Assembly: GCA_025352185.1 (NCBI GenBank)
Contig: JANXTV010000294.1
Coordinates: forward strand, 1 to 5,284
Origin: Oligoflexia bacterium
GTDB lineage: Bacteria > Bdellovibrionota > UBA1018
Reading direction: 5' to 3'
Length of the DNA: 5,284 nucleotides
Notes under the pieces: generated by a model
Database searches by the model: none
What the model was told of the DNA's origin: nothing
The model's input: only the letters and a program-made list of their open reading frames with translations
Position numbers and translations under genes: made by a program
Part shown: positions 1-5,284 of the stretch, piece after piece
Position numbering within the stretch: the stretch's first letter is position 1
Layout of the letters: every line of letters starts with the position of its first letter

Positions 1-9
1 GTACCAAGT

Positions 10-708
10 CTACGTTTTCTGACTGAGCCAAGTCCGGACCTGTACGCCCAACTCCTCATCCGTCGGATCGAACTCGCAATAAGCGCCGAAAAACCCGTCA
101 TTTCCCTCGATCCAGGTATCGGTGACGAGCGTGAAAATCGTGCGCGGTTTCCCCGCCCACGAAAAAAATAGATCGCTCTTTAAGGTCACCATTGAATTTT
201 TTGCGAGGAGGTGCGGAGAAACGAGGCGAATTCCGAGTTCGTCGACTTCGAGGACTTGGGCCCCGAGCGAGAGGGTCGCCTTCATTCCGCCGGCGGCGGC
301 GGCGGGAAAACCCATCTTCACGTCCAGGAGTTCTACACTCTCGATATAGGTCAGAAGTTTCGATGCGAATAACTCACGATTTAAAGGCTTTAGTATATAA
401 TCGTTCGCGCCGCATTCGATGGCGTGCGCGATGAGTTTCGGCTCGGACTCCCCCGAAACGACGAGAATCGGAGTGACGGTCCCGTACTGCTTTCTAATTT
501 CTTGGATTAAATCGTAACTCTGGATCCCGTCCTCCAGATTTAAATCGATCAGAATTAAGTTTGGTAACGAAGCCCGGAGCCGCGTTCGAAAAGTCGCCAC
601 TTTCGAAAAACACTGGGCGGAGACGCCGAATTTTTTTAATACCGCCGCGAGTATTTCGTTAAAGACGGGATCGTCATCGAGGGAAAAGACCGTGAAGAGG
701 GTGCTCAC
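10..708 (-). CDS. Response regulator, REC domain plus PilZ-like C-terminal domain
   Basis: A 232-residue two-component receiver protein, likely cytoplasmic. Residues 5-125 form a REC domain with the acidic pocket D11-D13, phospho-acceptor D55 in the strand LILIDL, switch Ser85 (VVSGE) and Lys107 followed by Pro (LKPL). All the residues needed for phosphorylation are therefore present. A short Ala/Gly linker (P135-G141) leads to a beta-rich domain at residues 142-232. That domain resembles PilZ domains in strand order and in its ending, an aromatic/Glu-Phe strand followed by a helix. I see no RxxxR or D/NxSxxG c-di-GMP motif, so the call is inference. There is no DNA-binding domain, so output is probably by protein contact. 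The start codon is GTG at 708-706 and overlaps the TGA of the upstream regulator in a GTGA junction, which indicates translational coupling. Stop is TAG at 12-10. Its partner kinase is unknown. Confidence 0.9.
   Translation of the reverse strand: MSTLFTVFSLDDDPVFNEILAAVLKKFGVSAQCFSKVATFRTRLRASLPNLILIDLNLEDGIQSYDLIQEIRKQYGTVTPILVVSGESEPKLIAHAIECGANDYILKPLNRELFASKLLTYIESVELLDVKMGFPAAAAGGMKATLSLGAQVLEVDELGIRLVSPHLLAKNSMVTLKSDLFFSWAGKPRTIFTLVTDTWIEGNDGFFGAYCEFDPTDEELGVQVRTWLSQKT
291..305. repeat. CGG trinucleotide run in the REC linker
   Basis: Five tandem CGG units lie inside the response-regulator gene at 10-708. On the coding strand they contribute to the run A136-A139 that joins the receiver to the C-terminal domain. 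Tandem trinucleotides of this kind can change in copy number without breaking the frame, so linker length could vary between strains. Confidence 0.6.
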
Positions 709-1391
709 TCGTTTCCCTTCCCGGAACTTTTCATTTTCCGGGTGATCGGCTCACGCAGACCCAGAACTTTCACCGTCGTGAGGTAGAAGCCACTCGAAAG
801 GCTCTTCGAACCACTACTTCCGGTCATGAAGACGGACGACTCAATCCCGAGCTTTGAAAACTCGGGCGACGTGAGGCCGACTTCACGATCGCCCACCGTT
901 TTCACCTGAGCCTCGAGATGAAGACTCGACTCAAAAAGCTGCGTCACCTTCGCTTCGACCTCGACGGATAACTTCGGCATCGAATCGGGAGTAAATCGTC
1001 GACGTAAAAAGTCTTGATCCCGAAGGACCTTCCGAATTTTTTGGTTTAAGCGGGAAGCTACGAACGGTTTAATCAGATATTCGGCCGCTCCCGCGACTAT
1101 GGCCCTCGAAACGGTCTCCCGGTCATTCGAACCACTCACGACGATTACCGGGACGTTTTGCAGAGCCGGGTCGTGCTTACGCGCCGACAGGATCTCGAAT
1201 CCCGACTCATCACCGAGGGACAAGTCGAGGAGGATTAAATGGGGCGTCCAAGATTTGACGGCGTCGAGGGCATCCGAGATCGTACCCACTTCAGTCACGA
1301 TGAGGCCCGAGTTCTCTAGAATTTTACGCAGAATGAGCCGGGTGTCGGGTGCATCGTCTACGACTAATACGGTCTTACCGGTTAACGCCAT
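705..1391 (-). CDS. Response regulator, REC domain plus degenerate PilZ-like domain
   Basis: A 228-residue receiver protein when started at the ATG at 1391-1389. The open frame runs back to 1544, but the extra 51 residues are Arg-rich, do not look like a REC N-terminus and would overlap the divergent HPt gene. The chosen start places VLVVDD at residues 8-13, as is usual for REC domains. The receiver (1-125) has D12/D13, phospho-acceptor D56 (LILLDL), Ser86 (VVSGS) and Lys108-Pro109. After an Arg-rich linker (R130-R132), residues 139-228 form a beta-rich domain. Part of it aligns without gaps to the C-terminal domain of the downstream regulator, sharing L..L.AQV..V and a later L.SP. The tail (K219-E228) is charged and probably disordered. 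There is no helix-turn-helix or enzymatic output. It is probably the first gene of a two-gene operon; receivers of this layout typically act through protein-protein contacts or c-di-GMP-type signalling, which is unproven here. Confidence 0.88.
   Translation of the reverse strand: MALTGKTVLVVDDAPDTRLILRKILENSGLIVTEVGTISDALDAVKSWTPHLILLDLSLGDESGFEILSARKHDPALQNVPVIVVSGSNDRETVSRAIVAGAAEYLIKPFVASRLNQKIRKVLRDQDFLRRRFTPDSMPKLSVEVEAKVTQLFESSLHLEAQVKTVGDREVGLTSPEFSKLGIESSVFMTGSSGSKSLSSGFYLTTVKVLGLREPITRKMKSSGKGNE
709..722 (-). promoter_or_regulatory. Ribosome binding site of the downstream response regulator
   Basis: On the minus strand the sequence GGGAAGGG (722-715) lies 6 bases before the GTG codon at 708. 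It sits inside the last codons of the upstream regulator gene. This purine-rich Shine-Dalgarno-like site supports the GTG start and fits reinitiation by ribosomes finishing the upstream gene. Confidence 0.6.
1365..1370 (+). promoter_or_regulatory. Possible -10 element for the HPt gene
   Basis: TAATAC lies 32 bases upstream of the HPt ATG at 1403, inside the start of the divergent response-regulator gene. It is a good -10-like hexamer, but the region about 17 bases further upstream (around 1342-1347, GTGTCG) is a poor -35. Any promoter of this gene has to lie within that coding sequence, because the gap between the two start codons is only 11 bases. Confidence 0.2.
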
Positions 1392-1399
1392 ACCCCCTG

Positions 1400-1429
1400 A
1401 ATATGACTGAACCAAACCCTGGAAATCAA
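1400..1429 (-). promoter_or_regulatory. Possible promoter for the two-regulator operon
   Basis: On the minus strand a TTGATT hexamer (1429-1424) is separated by 18 bases from CATATT (1405-1400), a fair match to a sigma70 -35/-10 pair. The predicted transcription start would fall within a base or two of the ATG at 1391, giving a nearly leaderless mRNA. The -10 hexamer overlaps the ATG of the divergent HPt gene. The match is imperfect and was found by eye only. Confidence 0.25.
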
Positions 1430-1825
1430 CCGAAAGAACCGGCAAACTGGGAAGGAGTGACTGCTTCCCCTCCCTTACTTTCTGCCGAGACACTAGATGG
1501 ACTGCGAGAGCTCGCCTCCGCCGATGATCCAGATTTTTTAGCACGACTCCTGAAAACGTTTATTGCCTATAATACAGAGCAGGTGAAGCGTCTGGGGCTC
1601 GCCCTCGAAACGGAGGATCGCAAATCGATCCTACAGATTTCGCACGCGATGAAATCGAGTGCATTTGGCATCGGCGCGGAAAAGTACGGGTCTCTCTGTG
1701 CGTCCACTGAACGAGAGGGCCACTCCTTACCCCTTCCGAAACTGACCGTCCGAATCGGGGAACTCGTGAAAGCGTTTGGGGAAACCGAGCGGGAGCTTTG
1801 CAACCTGCCGGAACTGAAGTCCTAA
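1403..1825 (+). CDS. HPt (histidine phosphotransfer) domain protein
   Basis: A 140-residue, probably cytoplasmic phosphorelay protein. Residues 26-125 form a helical HPt domain. The signature SHAMKSSAFGIGA carries the phospho-accepting His81, followed by Lys84 and Ser85-Ser86. The following helix (L98-C99 to E103) matches the usual 'lc..lE' continuation of HPt proteins. The first 25 residues are Pro/Asn-rich and likely disordered. The ATG at 1403 is chosen because an earlier ATG at 1349 would add 18 unrelated residues and overlap the divergent gene by 43 bases. No Shine-Dalgarno is visible before 1403. A GTG at 1457 would still keep the whole domain, and an AAGGAG stretch abuts it too closely to be a good ribosome site. 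HPt proteins shuttle phosphate between hybrid kinases and receivers; the two adjacent REC proteins are the obvious candidate partners (inference). No kinase gene is present here. Confidence 0.88.
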   Translation: MTEPNPGNQPKEPANWEGVTASPPLLSAETLDGLRELASADDPDFLARLLKTFIAYNTEQVKRLGLALETEDRKSILQISHAMKSSAFGIGAEKYGSLCASTEREGHSLPLPKLTVRIGELVKAFGETERELCNLPELKS

Positions 1826-1837
1826 ACTGCAACTCGC

Positions 1838-1858
1838 TTGAGGGGAACCTAATCTCAA
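1838..1858 (+). promoter_or_regulatory. Ribosome binding site in the loop of a small inverted repeat
   Basis: TTGAG (1838-1842) and CTCAA (1854-1858) are perfect 5-base complements enclosing a 12-base loop. The purine run GAGGGGAA (1840-1847), the only Shine-Dalgarno-like stretch before the ATG at 1860, is partly in the stem and partly in the loop. The 12 bases from this run to the start codon are longer than usual; folding the stem would change that distance. The stem is short, so its role is speculative. Confidence 0.3.
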
Positions 1859-1859
1859 A

Positions 1860-3668
1860 ATGAACGCAAATTTCGCAAAAACTCGAATTCGGTTTCTGAG
1901 GATCATCGTGATTTTCGGAACGCTCTTCCTCTCGAACTGCGCGGCGCCGCGGAACGTGAGTCGAAATCCTTCCGATGATTCCGCGGAGAATACGGCAGAG
2001 TTACAGTCGACGGCCCGAAATGGTTACACGACCCAAGGCCTCTGCGGAGGGTACCCTCGCCTCGCTCATTTAAAGACGCCACCCGGTATCTGCGTCGGAC
2101 AGGTGGCGACGGGCTTTCGCATGCCGCGAGGAGTGCTGGAGTTTGATCCGAAGAATTTCCCGAATCAGTTTTTAGTCACCGATATGGGAAGTTGGGAACC
2201 GTACACCGGCATCCTCTGGCTCGTCCGACCCGCCGCCGGCGAGAGCCAATTCGAAAAAATAAAACTTCTTGAGAAAATTGATTTACCCCACTCGATTATA
2301 TTAGGGCCCGAACCGAACGGAGAAAAGCGGGCTTGGGTTGCGACCGCTACCCAAGTTCTTCGCGTAAATGTAACCGGACTCGAGGGGGCGCATCCCGTCG
2401 CGACCACCGAGATCGTGATCGATGGACTCCCGGGACACGCTCCGAAAGGGCAGGATTATCGTCATTCCCTCAAGACGATCGTTTTTGATCGAAAGAAAAA
2501 TCTCTGGTTGAACATCGGCTCTCACAGCAATAACTGTGAAAAGGAAGACTACTTAAAGAACCTTTCGCTCTCGAAACCCGTCCTCTGTTCTGAGGCCGAC
2601 GGACCGAACCCGAATGGCGCGATCCAGAAATATGTTTTCGACTGGGGAATGAAGCCACCGAAAGTAATATCGACGTCGGTGGTTGCGCGGGGCCTTAGAA
2701 ATTCAGTCGCGATGACCGCCTACCCCAGAAACGGACTCATTCTACAGGCCGAAAATGGCCGGGATTCTATTAATCGAGCGGACTCCACTCTCAGCGACGA
2801 CACCCTCCCGCACGAAGAAATTAACGTCATCACAGAGGGGAAACATTACGGATGGCCCTACTGCTACGATAATAATTTAACGAGCCCGGAATTCCGGAAA
2901 TACCGTACTCGAGCAGGCTGTGTGAACCGCGAGAAACCGGTACTGCTCCTCCCGCCGCACTCCGCTCCGCTCGGCATCGTCCACTACCGCCGATCACTCT
3001 TCCCGAAATGGTACCGAGAAAAACTGCTGGTGGCGCTCCACGGATATCGCCCCGCGGGCCACCGAATTATCGCCTTCGACACCCGACCCGACGGCGTCCC
3101 CTTCGGCGATTCTTACGATATCGTCTCGGGCTGGGATGCCCACGATGGCCAACCCATGGGCGCCCCGGTTTCCCTCACCTTAGCGAAGGACGGCTCGGTA
3201 TTCGTTATCGAAGATAAGAATCGTACCCTCTTAAAAATATTCTACGATCCTACCGAGGGTGACGGCATTCCGAAGGTGAGCGCCGAAATTAACCTCTCTT
3301 CTAAAGTGGTGGGCGAGTCGACCGACGATATCGCCGACCGCTGCCGGGCACTCGCAAAAAAGAAATCTGCCTGGGCGGACATCCAGCGCAAGATAATCGA
3401 TGTGAGCTGTATTAACTGTCATCGCTCGGGAGACCTCCAGTTCCGAATTTGCGACGACGTAGGATCGGCAAAAATGCTCCGGGGGGACGCGGGTGGAAAA
3501 GTATTCATCATTCCGTATTCGTCCGAAAAGAGCGCGTTTTACTCGCGGATGATCTCCCAAGGGTCGCCGATGCCGCCCTATCCGACGAAAGACGAAAAAG
3601 CCGCCATTACAAAACTGATTCCGACGATAAAAACTTGGATCGACGCGGGCGCGAAAGATTCCGAGTAA
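1860..3668 (+). CDS. PQQ-type sugar/sorbosone dehydrogenase lipoprotein with C-terminal cytochrome c
   Basis: A 602-residue exported oxidoreductase. Residues 1-27 are a basic-hydrophobic signal ending in LSNC, a likely lipobox with Cys27 lipidated, although Asn at -1 is unusual. Residues 84-480 resemble the sorbosone/soluble glucose dehydrogenase beta-propeller family. Family-like blocks are RHSLKTIVFD with His202 (candidate catalytic His by analogy), NIGSHSNNC, GLRNSVAMT, AENGRDSI, HYGWPYC (W332, C335), the SAPLGI block and the LHGYRPAGHR block. Such enzymes oxidise sugars or aldoses with PQQ; the substrate here is unknown. Residues 490-602 are a class I-like cytochrome c with CINCH at 517-521 (His521 axial) and Met571 in SPMPPYP as likely distal ligand, so electrons could pass from propeller to haem within one chain. 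Further Cys at 62, 78, 226, 243, 335, 354, 495 and 531 may form disulfides. The gene starts 34 bases after the HPt gene with no terminator seen, so co-transcription is possible. Confidence 0.87.
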   Translation: MNANFAKTRIRFLRIIVIFGTLFLSNCAAPRNVSRNPSDDSAENTAELQSTARNGYTTQGLCGGYPRLAHLKTPPGICVGQVATGFRMPRGVLEFDPKNFPNQFLVTDMGSWEPYTGILWLVRPAAGESQFEKIKLLEKIDLPHSIILGPEPNGEKRAWVATATQVLRVNVTGLEGAHPVATTEIVIDGLPGHAPKGQDYRHSLKTIVFDRKKNLWLNIGSHSNNCEKEDYLKNLSLSKPVLCSEADGPNPNGAIQKYVFDWGMKPPKVISTSVVARGLRNSVAMTAYPRNGLILQAENGRDSINRADSTLSDDTLPHEEINVITEGKHYGWPYCYDNNLTSPEFRKYRTRAGCVNREKPVLLLPPHSAPLGIVHYRRSLFPKWYREKLLVALHGYRPAGHRIIAFDTRPDGVPFGDSYDIVSGWDAHDGQPMGAPVSLTLAKDGSVFVIEDKNRTLLKIFYDPTEGDGIPKVSAEINLSSKVVGESTDDIADRCRALAKKKSAWADIQRKIIDVSCINCHRSGDLQFRICDDVGSAKMLRGDAGGKVFIIPYSSEKSAFYSRMISQGSPMPPYPTKDEKAAITKLIPTIKTWIDAGAKDSE

Positions 3669-3731
3669 AAACGACACGGGACCCGCGCCGCCCAGCTAGC
3701 ACTTCCGCGTCGGGTGTGAAAGACTCGAAAA

Positions 3732-4337
3732 ATGATTCGCCTTCTTTTTGTCCTATTCTTTCTTTTCGTGTCGCCCAAAGTAGCATTCGCGAAATGTACG
3801 CCCGATAATCACCGGCTGCTCTATAAGCGCTGGATCCTCGAAAAGTCTGTCCCTCCGGGCGTCGAAATCACCGACCGCGTTTGGCTAAAAAATCCGACCG
3901 ATACCCCGCTTTTTACTTTTACCGCGGAACGGGACGCGGCGAAACGAACGTGCTACCGTGAACTGCTCGGAAAAGTGCCGACGACCGACCACGAACTCCC
4001 CGCGGCGAAAATCGTTTCGGGCGAACACTACGAATATCATTTTCCGGAGAACCCCGTGTACACCGATGGATCGGGGCAAGCCGTACGAGCGGGCTGGGCC
4101 CATCAAGATTATCCGGCGGCGCTCGTCGAGCCGAAACCTCCGGTGATTCCGCCGAATTTCGAGGGGAGGCTAGTATCGGGTAAACTTTCGGCCCTCGAAG
4201 TCAGGGTTCCGGTCCCGATTTATTTCGGAACGAAAAAGAGTTCCATCGATTTCATTTTTGAATTTAGGAATAATCCAAACTTCGGAAAGGTCGACGTGGG
4301 CTGTCCCCCGGTCGCCTTACCGTCACCCGGGCCCTAA
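3732..4337 (+). CDS. Secreted protein of unknown function
   Basis: A 201-residue protein I do not recognise. Residues 1-20 are a clear Sec signal peptide: Arg3, a hydrophobic Leu/Phe core, and an AFA cleavage site before Lys21. The mature part starts KCTPD, so Cys22 is not positioned as a lipobox. It contains Cys22, Cys74 and Cys191. Alternating hydrophobic stretches such as DRVWLKN, LFTFTAE, EYHFPE, VRVPVPIYFG and DFIFEFRN suggest a mainly beta, possibly Ig-like, fold. The C-terminus is Pro-rich (PPVALPSPGP). There are no haem or metal motifs. It begins 63 bases after the dehydrogenase-cytochrome gene on the same strand, so an envelope partner of that enzyme is conceivable but unproven. The start has no strong Shine-Dalgarno; it is chosen because it gives the full signal peptide. 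Its stop TAA overlaps the stop of the convergent gene. Confidence 0.8.
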   Translation: MIRLLFVLFFLFVSPKVAFAKCTPDNHRLLYKRWILEKSVPPGVEITDRVWLKNPTDTPLFTFTAERDAAKRTCYRELLGKVPTTDHELPAAKIVSGEHYEYHFPENPVYTDGSGQAVRAGWAHQDYPAALVEPKPPVIPPNFEGRLVSGKLSALEVRVPVPIYFGTKKSSIDFIFEFRNNPNFGKVDVGCPPVALPSPGP

Positions 4338-5284
4338 GTCTCGGATTTTAATCGTAGACGAGCCTGCATTAATTGAAGGTCCTCTCGCTTTTCGCGTAAC
4401 TTCCGCGCGAGGTCCGTTTCGGGAGCCGCGACCGGTGTCGATTTATTCACCGAAGCGGCTGGAGAGGATGACTTTCGCGAGGCGGCGGCAGATTCGAGCG
4501 CCTCGAGGTGGCGTAAGTTTTCGAGCCGTAGCATCTCAGCCTTTGCCGCGGATTCCGCGAGAGCATTCGATGCCAGCTTCTCCTCAAGCGTTCCTATAAC
4601 TGTACGAAGTTCCGAAATTTCTTCCACGAAATCCGTTCGCTCACGTCGCGCTTGAATCTGTTCTTTCGCGAGCAGGTCATTTAAATCTCGAAATCGCTGG
4701 AGTTCCGCTTTCATCGCGACAAACTCGCCAGCGCGGGGTGAATTCACCGCGTTCTCCCGTAGCTCATTACAGGTCGCGCTCCACTTTTCCGCACGCTTTT
4801 CCGCGGCTTCCGCTCGCTCTTTCTCGCTAAAGAGGATCCTCGTAAACTCGTCCGATAGCTTTTTCTTTTCGATTTCGGAGTCAACCTTTAGCTGGTCCCT
4901 TTCCTCGCGCGCAGACGCCATCACGTGTTCAAGTTCTAGGGTAAGCGCTCGGCATTCTGATTCGAGCCCTTGGATTTTTTCGGTGGAGCTTCGCTCGGTA
5001 GCCATGGCCTTCAGCTCGAGTGCGTTTGCCCGGTGAGTTGCCGAAGTTTCGGCGGCGACGAGCGCTTCCTTCTCCACGGTCCATTCGAGGTGATTTGCGG
5101 CGAACCGACGTTCTAGATCAGTGAACTCACGGGTGACCCGCCCAACTTCGATTTTCGCATTTCGAAGCGCACTCTCTTGCTCGGAAATGAGTTTACGCGC
5201 GAAAGCCCGTTCGGTCTTTAACTCGGCCTGAAGGGTGGCTATCAGTTCCTCTCGCTCTCGGAGTTCACTCTCGACTTCCGTTTG
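4334..5284 (-). CDS. Long coiled-coil protein, 5' end outside the window (partial)
   Basis: The reading frame is open on the minus strand from the window edge (5284) to TAG at 4336-4334, so 316 C-terminal residues are visible and the true start is missing. A GTG at 5077 is in frame, but coiled-coil sequence continues upstream of it (ELIATLQAEL, ISEQESALRN, then VTREFTDLERRF), so it is not the natural start. The first 245 or so visible residues are dense in Glu, Lys, Arg, Ala and Leu with heptad-like spacing, typical of an extended coiled coil. A Ser/Ala/Pro linker (SSSPAASVNKSTPVAAPE) follows, and then a final helix of about 28 residues (LARKLREKREDLQLMQARLR). There is no enzymatic motif, signal peptide or membrane segment in the visible part. 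Such proteins can be scaffolds, polarity factors or SMC-like helpers; I cannot tell which. It is convergent with the secreted-protein gene. Confidence 0.8.
   Translation of the reverse strand, partial: QTEVESELREREELIATLQAELKTERAFARKLISEQESALRNAKIEVGRVTREFTDLERRFAANHLEWTVEKEALVAAETSATHRANALELKAMATERSSTEKIQGLESECRALTLELEHVMASAREERDQLKVDSEIEKKKLSDEFTRILFSEKERAEAAEKRAEKWSATCNELRENAVNSPRAGEFVAMKAELQRFRDLNDLLAKEQIQARRERTDFVEEISELRTVIGTLEEKLASNALAESAAKAEMLRLENLRHLEALESAAASRKSSSPAASVNKSTPVAAPETDLARKLREKREDLQLMQARLRLKSET

Noticed and set aside
1392..1544. N-terminal extension of 51 codons on the response regulator ending at 705
   Set aside because: It overlaps the divergent HPt gene, is Arg-rich and unlike a REC N-terminus; the ATG at 1391 gives the normal short lead before VLVVDD.
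3231..3677. 148-codon minus-strand frame antisense to the dehydrogenase
   Set aside because: It lies wholly within a convincingly coding cytochrome c region, its translation is Arg-rich and low in any recognisable motif, and no ribosome site is seen.
3681..3715. Inverted repeat ACCCG/CGGGT in the 63-base gap after the dehydrogenase gene, considered as a terminator
   Set aside because: Only five base pairs around a 25-base loop, and no run of T follows; not a convincing intrinsic terminator.
3449..3808. 119-codon plus-strand frame bridging the dehydrogenase and the secreted-protein gene
   Set aside because: Overlaps both real genes in another frame, and its Arg/Ser-rich translation has no domain.
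4258..4599. 113-codon plus-strand frame across the convergent junction
   Set aside because: Antisense to the coiled-coil gene and overlapping the secreted-protein gene; Arg/Pro-rich shadow translation.
1..5284. CRISPR arrays, tRNA or rRNA genes, insertion sequences, phage genes
   Set aside because: No spaced direct repeats, tRNA-like folds, transposase motifs or terminal inverted repeats were seen; nearly every base is covered by the six protein genes.

Overview
The window is a gene-dense piece of a bacterial chromosome with six protein genes and almost no intergenic DNA. No RNA genes, mobile elements or CRISPR arrays were seen. A Gram-negative host is suggested by a probable lipoprotein with a cytochrome c module and by a second exported protein. 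The signalling-domain style and the Arg/Ser codon use, rich in CGA and TCG, remind me of Bdellovibrionota or another delta-type lineage. That assignment is an impression only.

Left part (10-1391, minus strand): two response-regulator genes overlap by 4 bases (GTGA). Each encodes an intact N-terminal receiver (REC) domain followed by a C-terminal domain of about 90-100 residues. The two C-terminal domains look homologous to each other and resemble PilZ folds, without the classical c-di-GMP-binding residues. Neither has a DNA-binding output domain.

Centre (1403-1825, plus strand): a small HPt (histidine phosphotransfer) protein is transcribed divergently. Its start codon lies only 11 bp from that of the first response regulator. 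The three genes look like pieces of one phosphorelay, an HPt donor or sink with two receivers, whose histidine kinase is not in the window.

Right-centre (1860-4337, plus strand): a 602-residue predicted lipoprotein combines a PQQ-dependent sugar/sorbosone-dehydrogenase-type beta-propeller with a C-terminal one-haem cytochrome c. It is followed by an unrecognised 201-residue secreted protein. Together they suggest an envelope oxidation function with direct electron transfer to a covalent haem.

Right end (4334-5284, minus strand): the C-terminal part of a long coiled-coil protein, cut by the window edge. It converges on the secreted-protein gene so tightly that their stop codons overlap.

The most interesting points are the compact divergent phosphorelay module, the paralogous PilZ-like output domains, and the fused dehydrogenase-cytochrome lipoprotein. 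Nothing here is clearly a new type of system.
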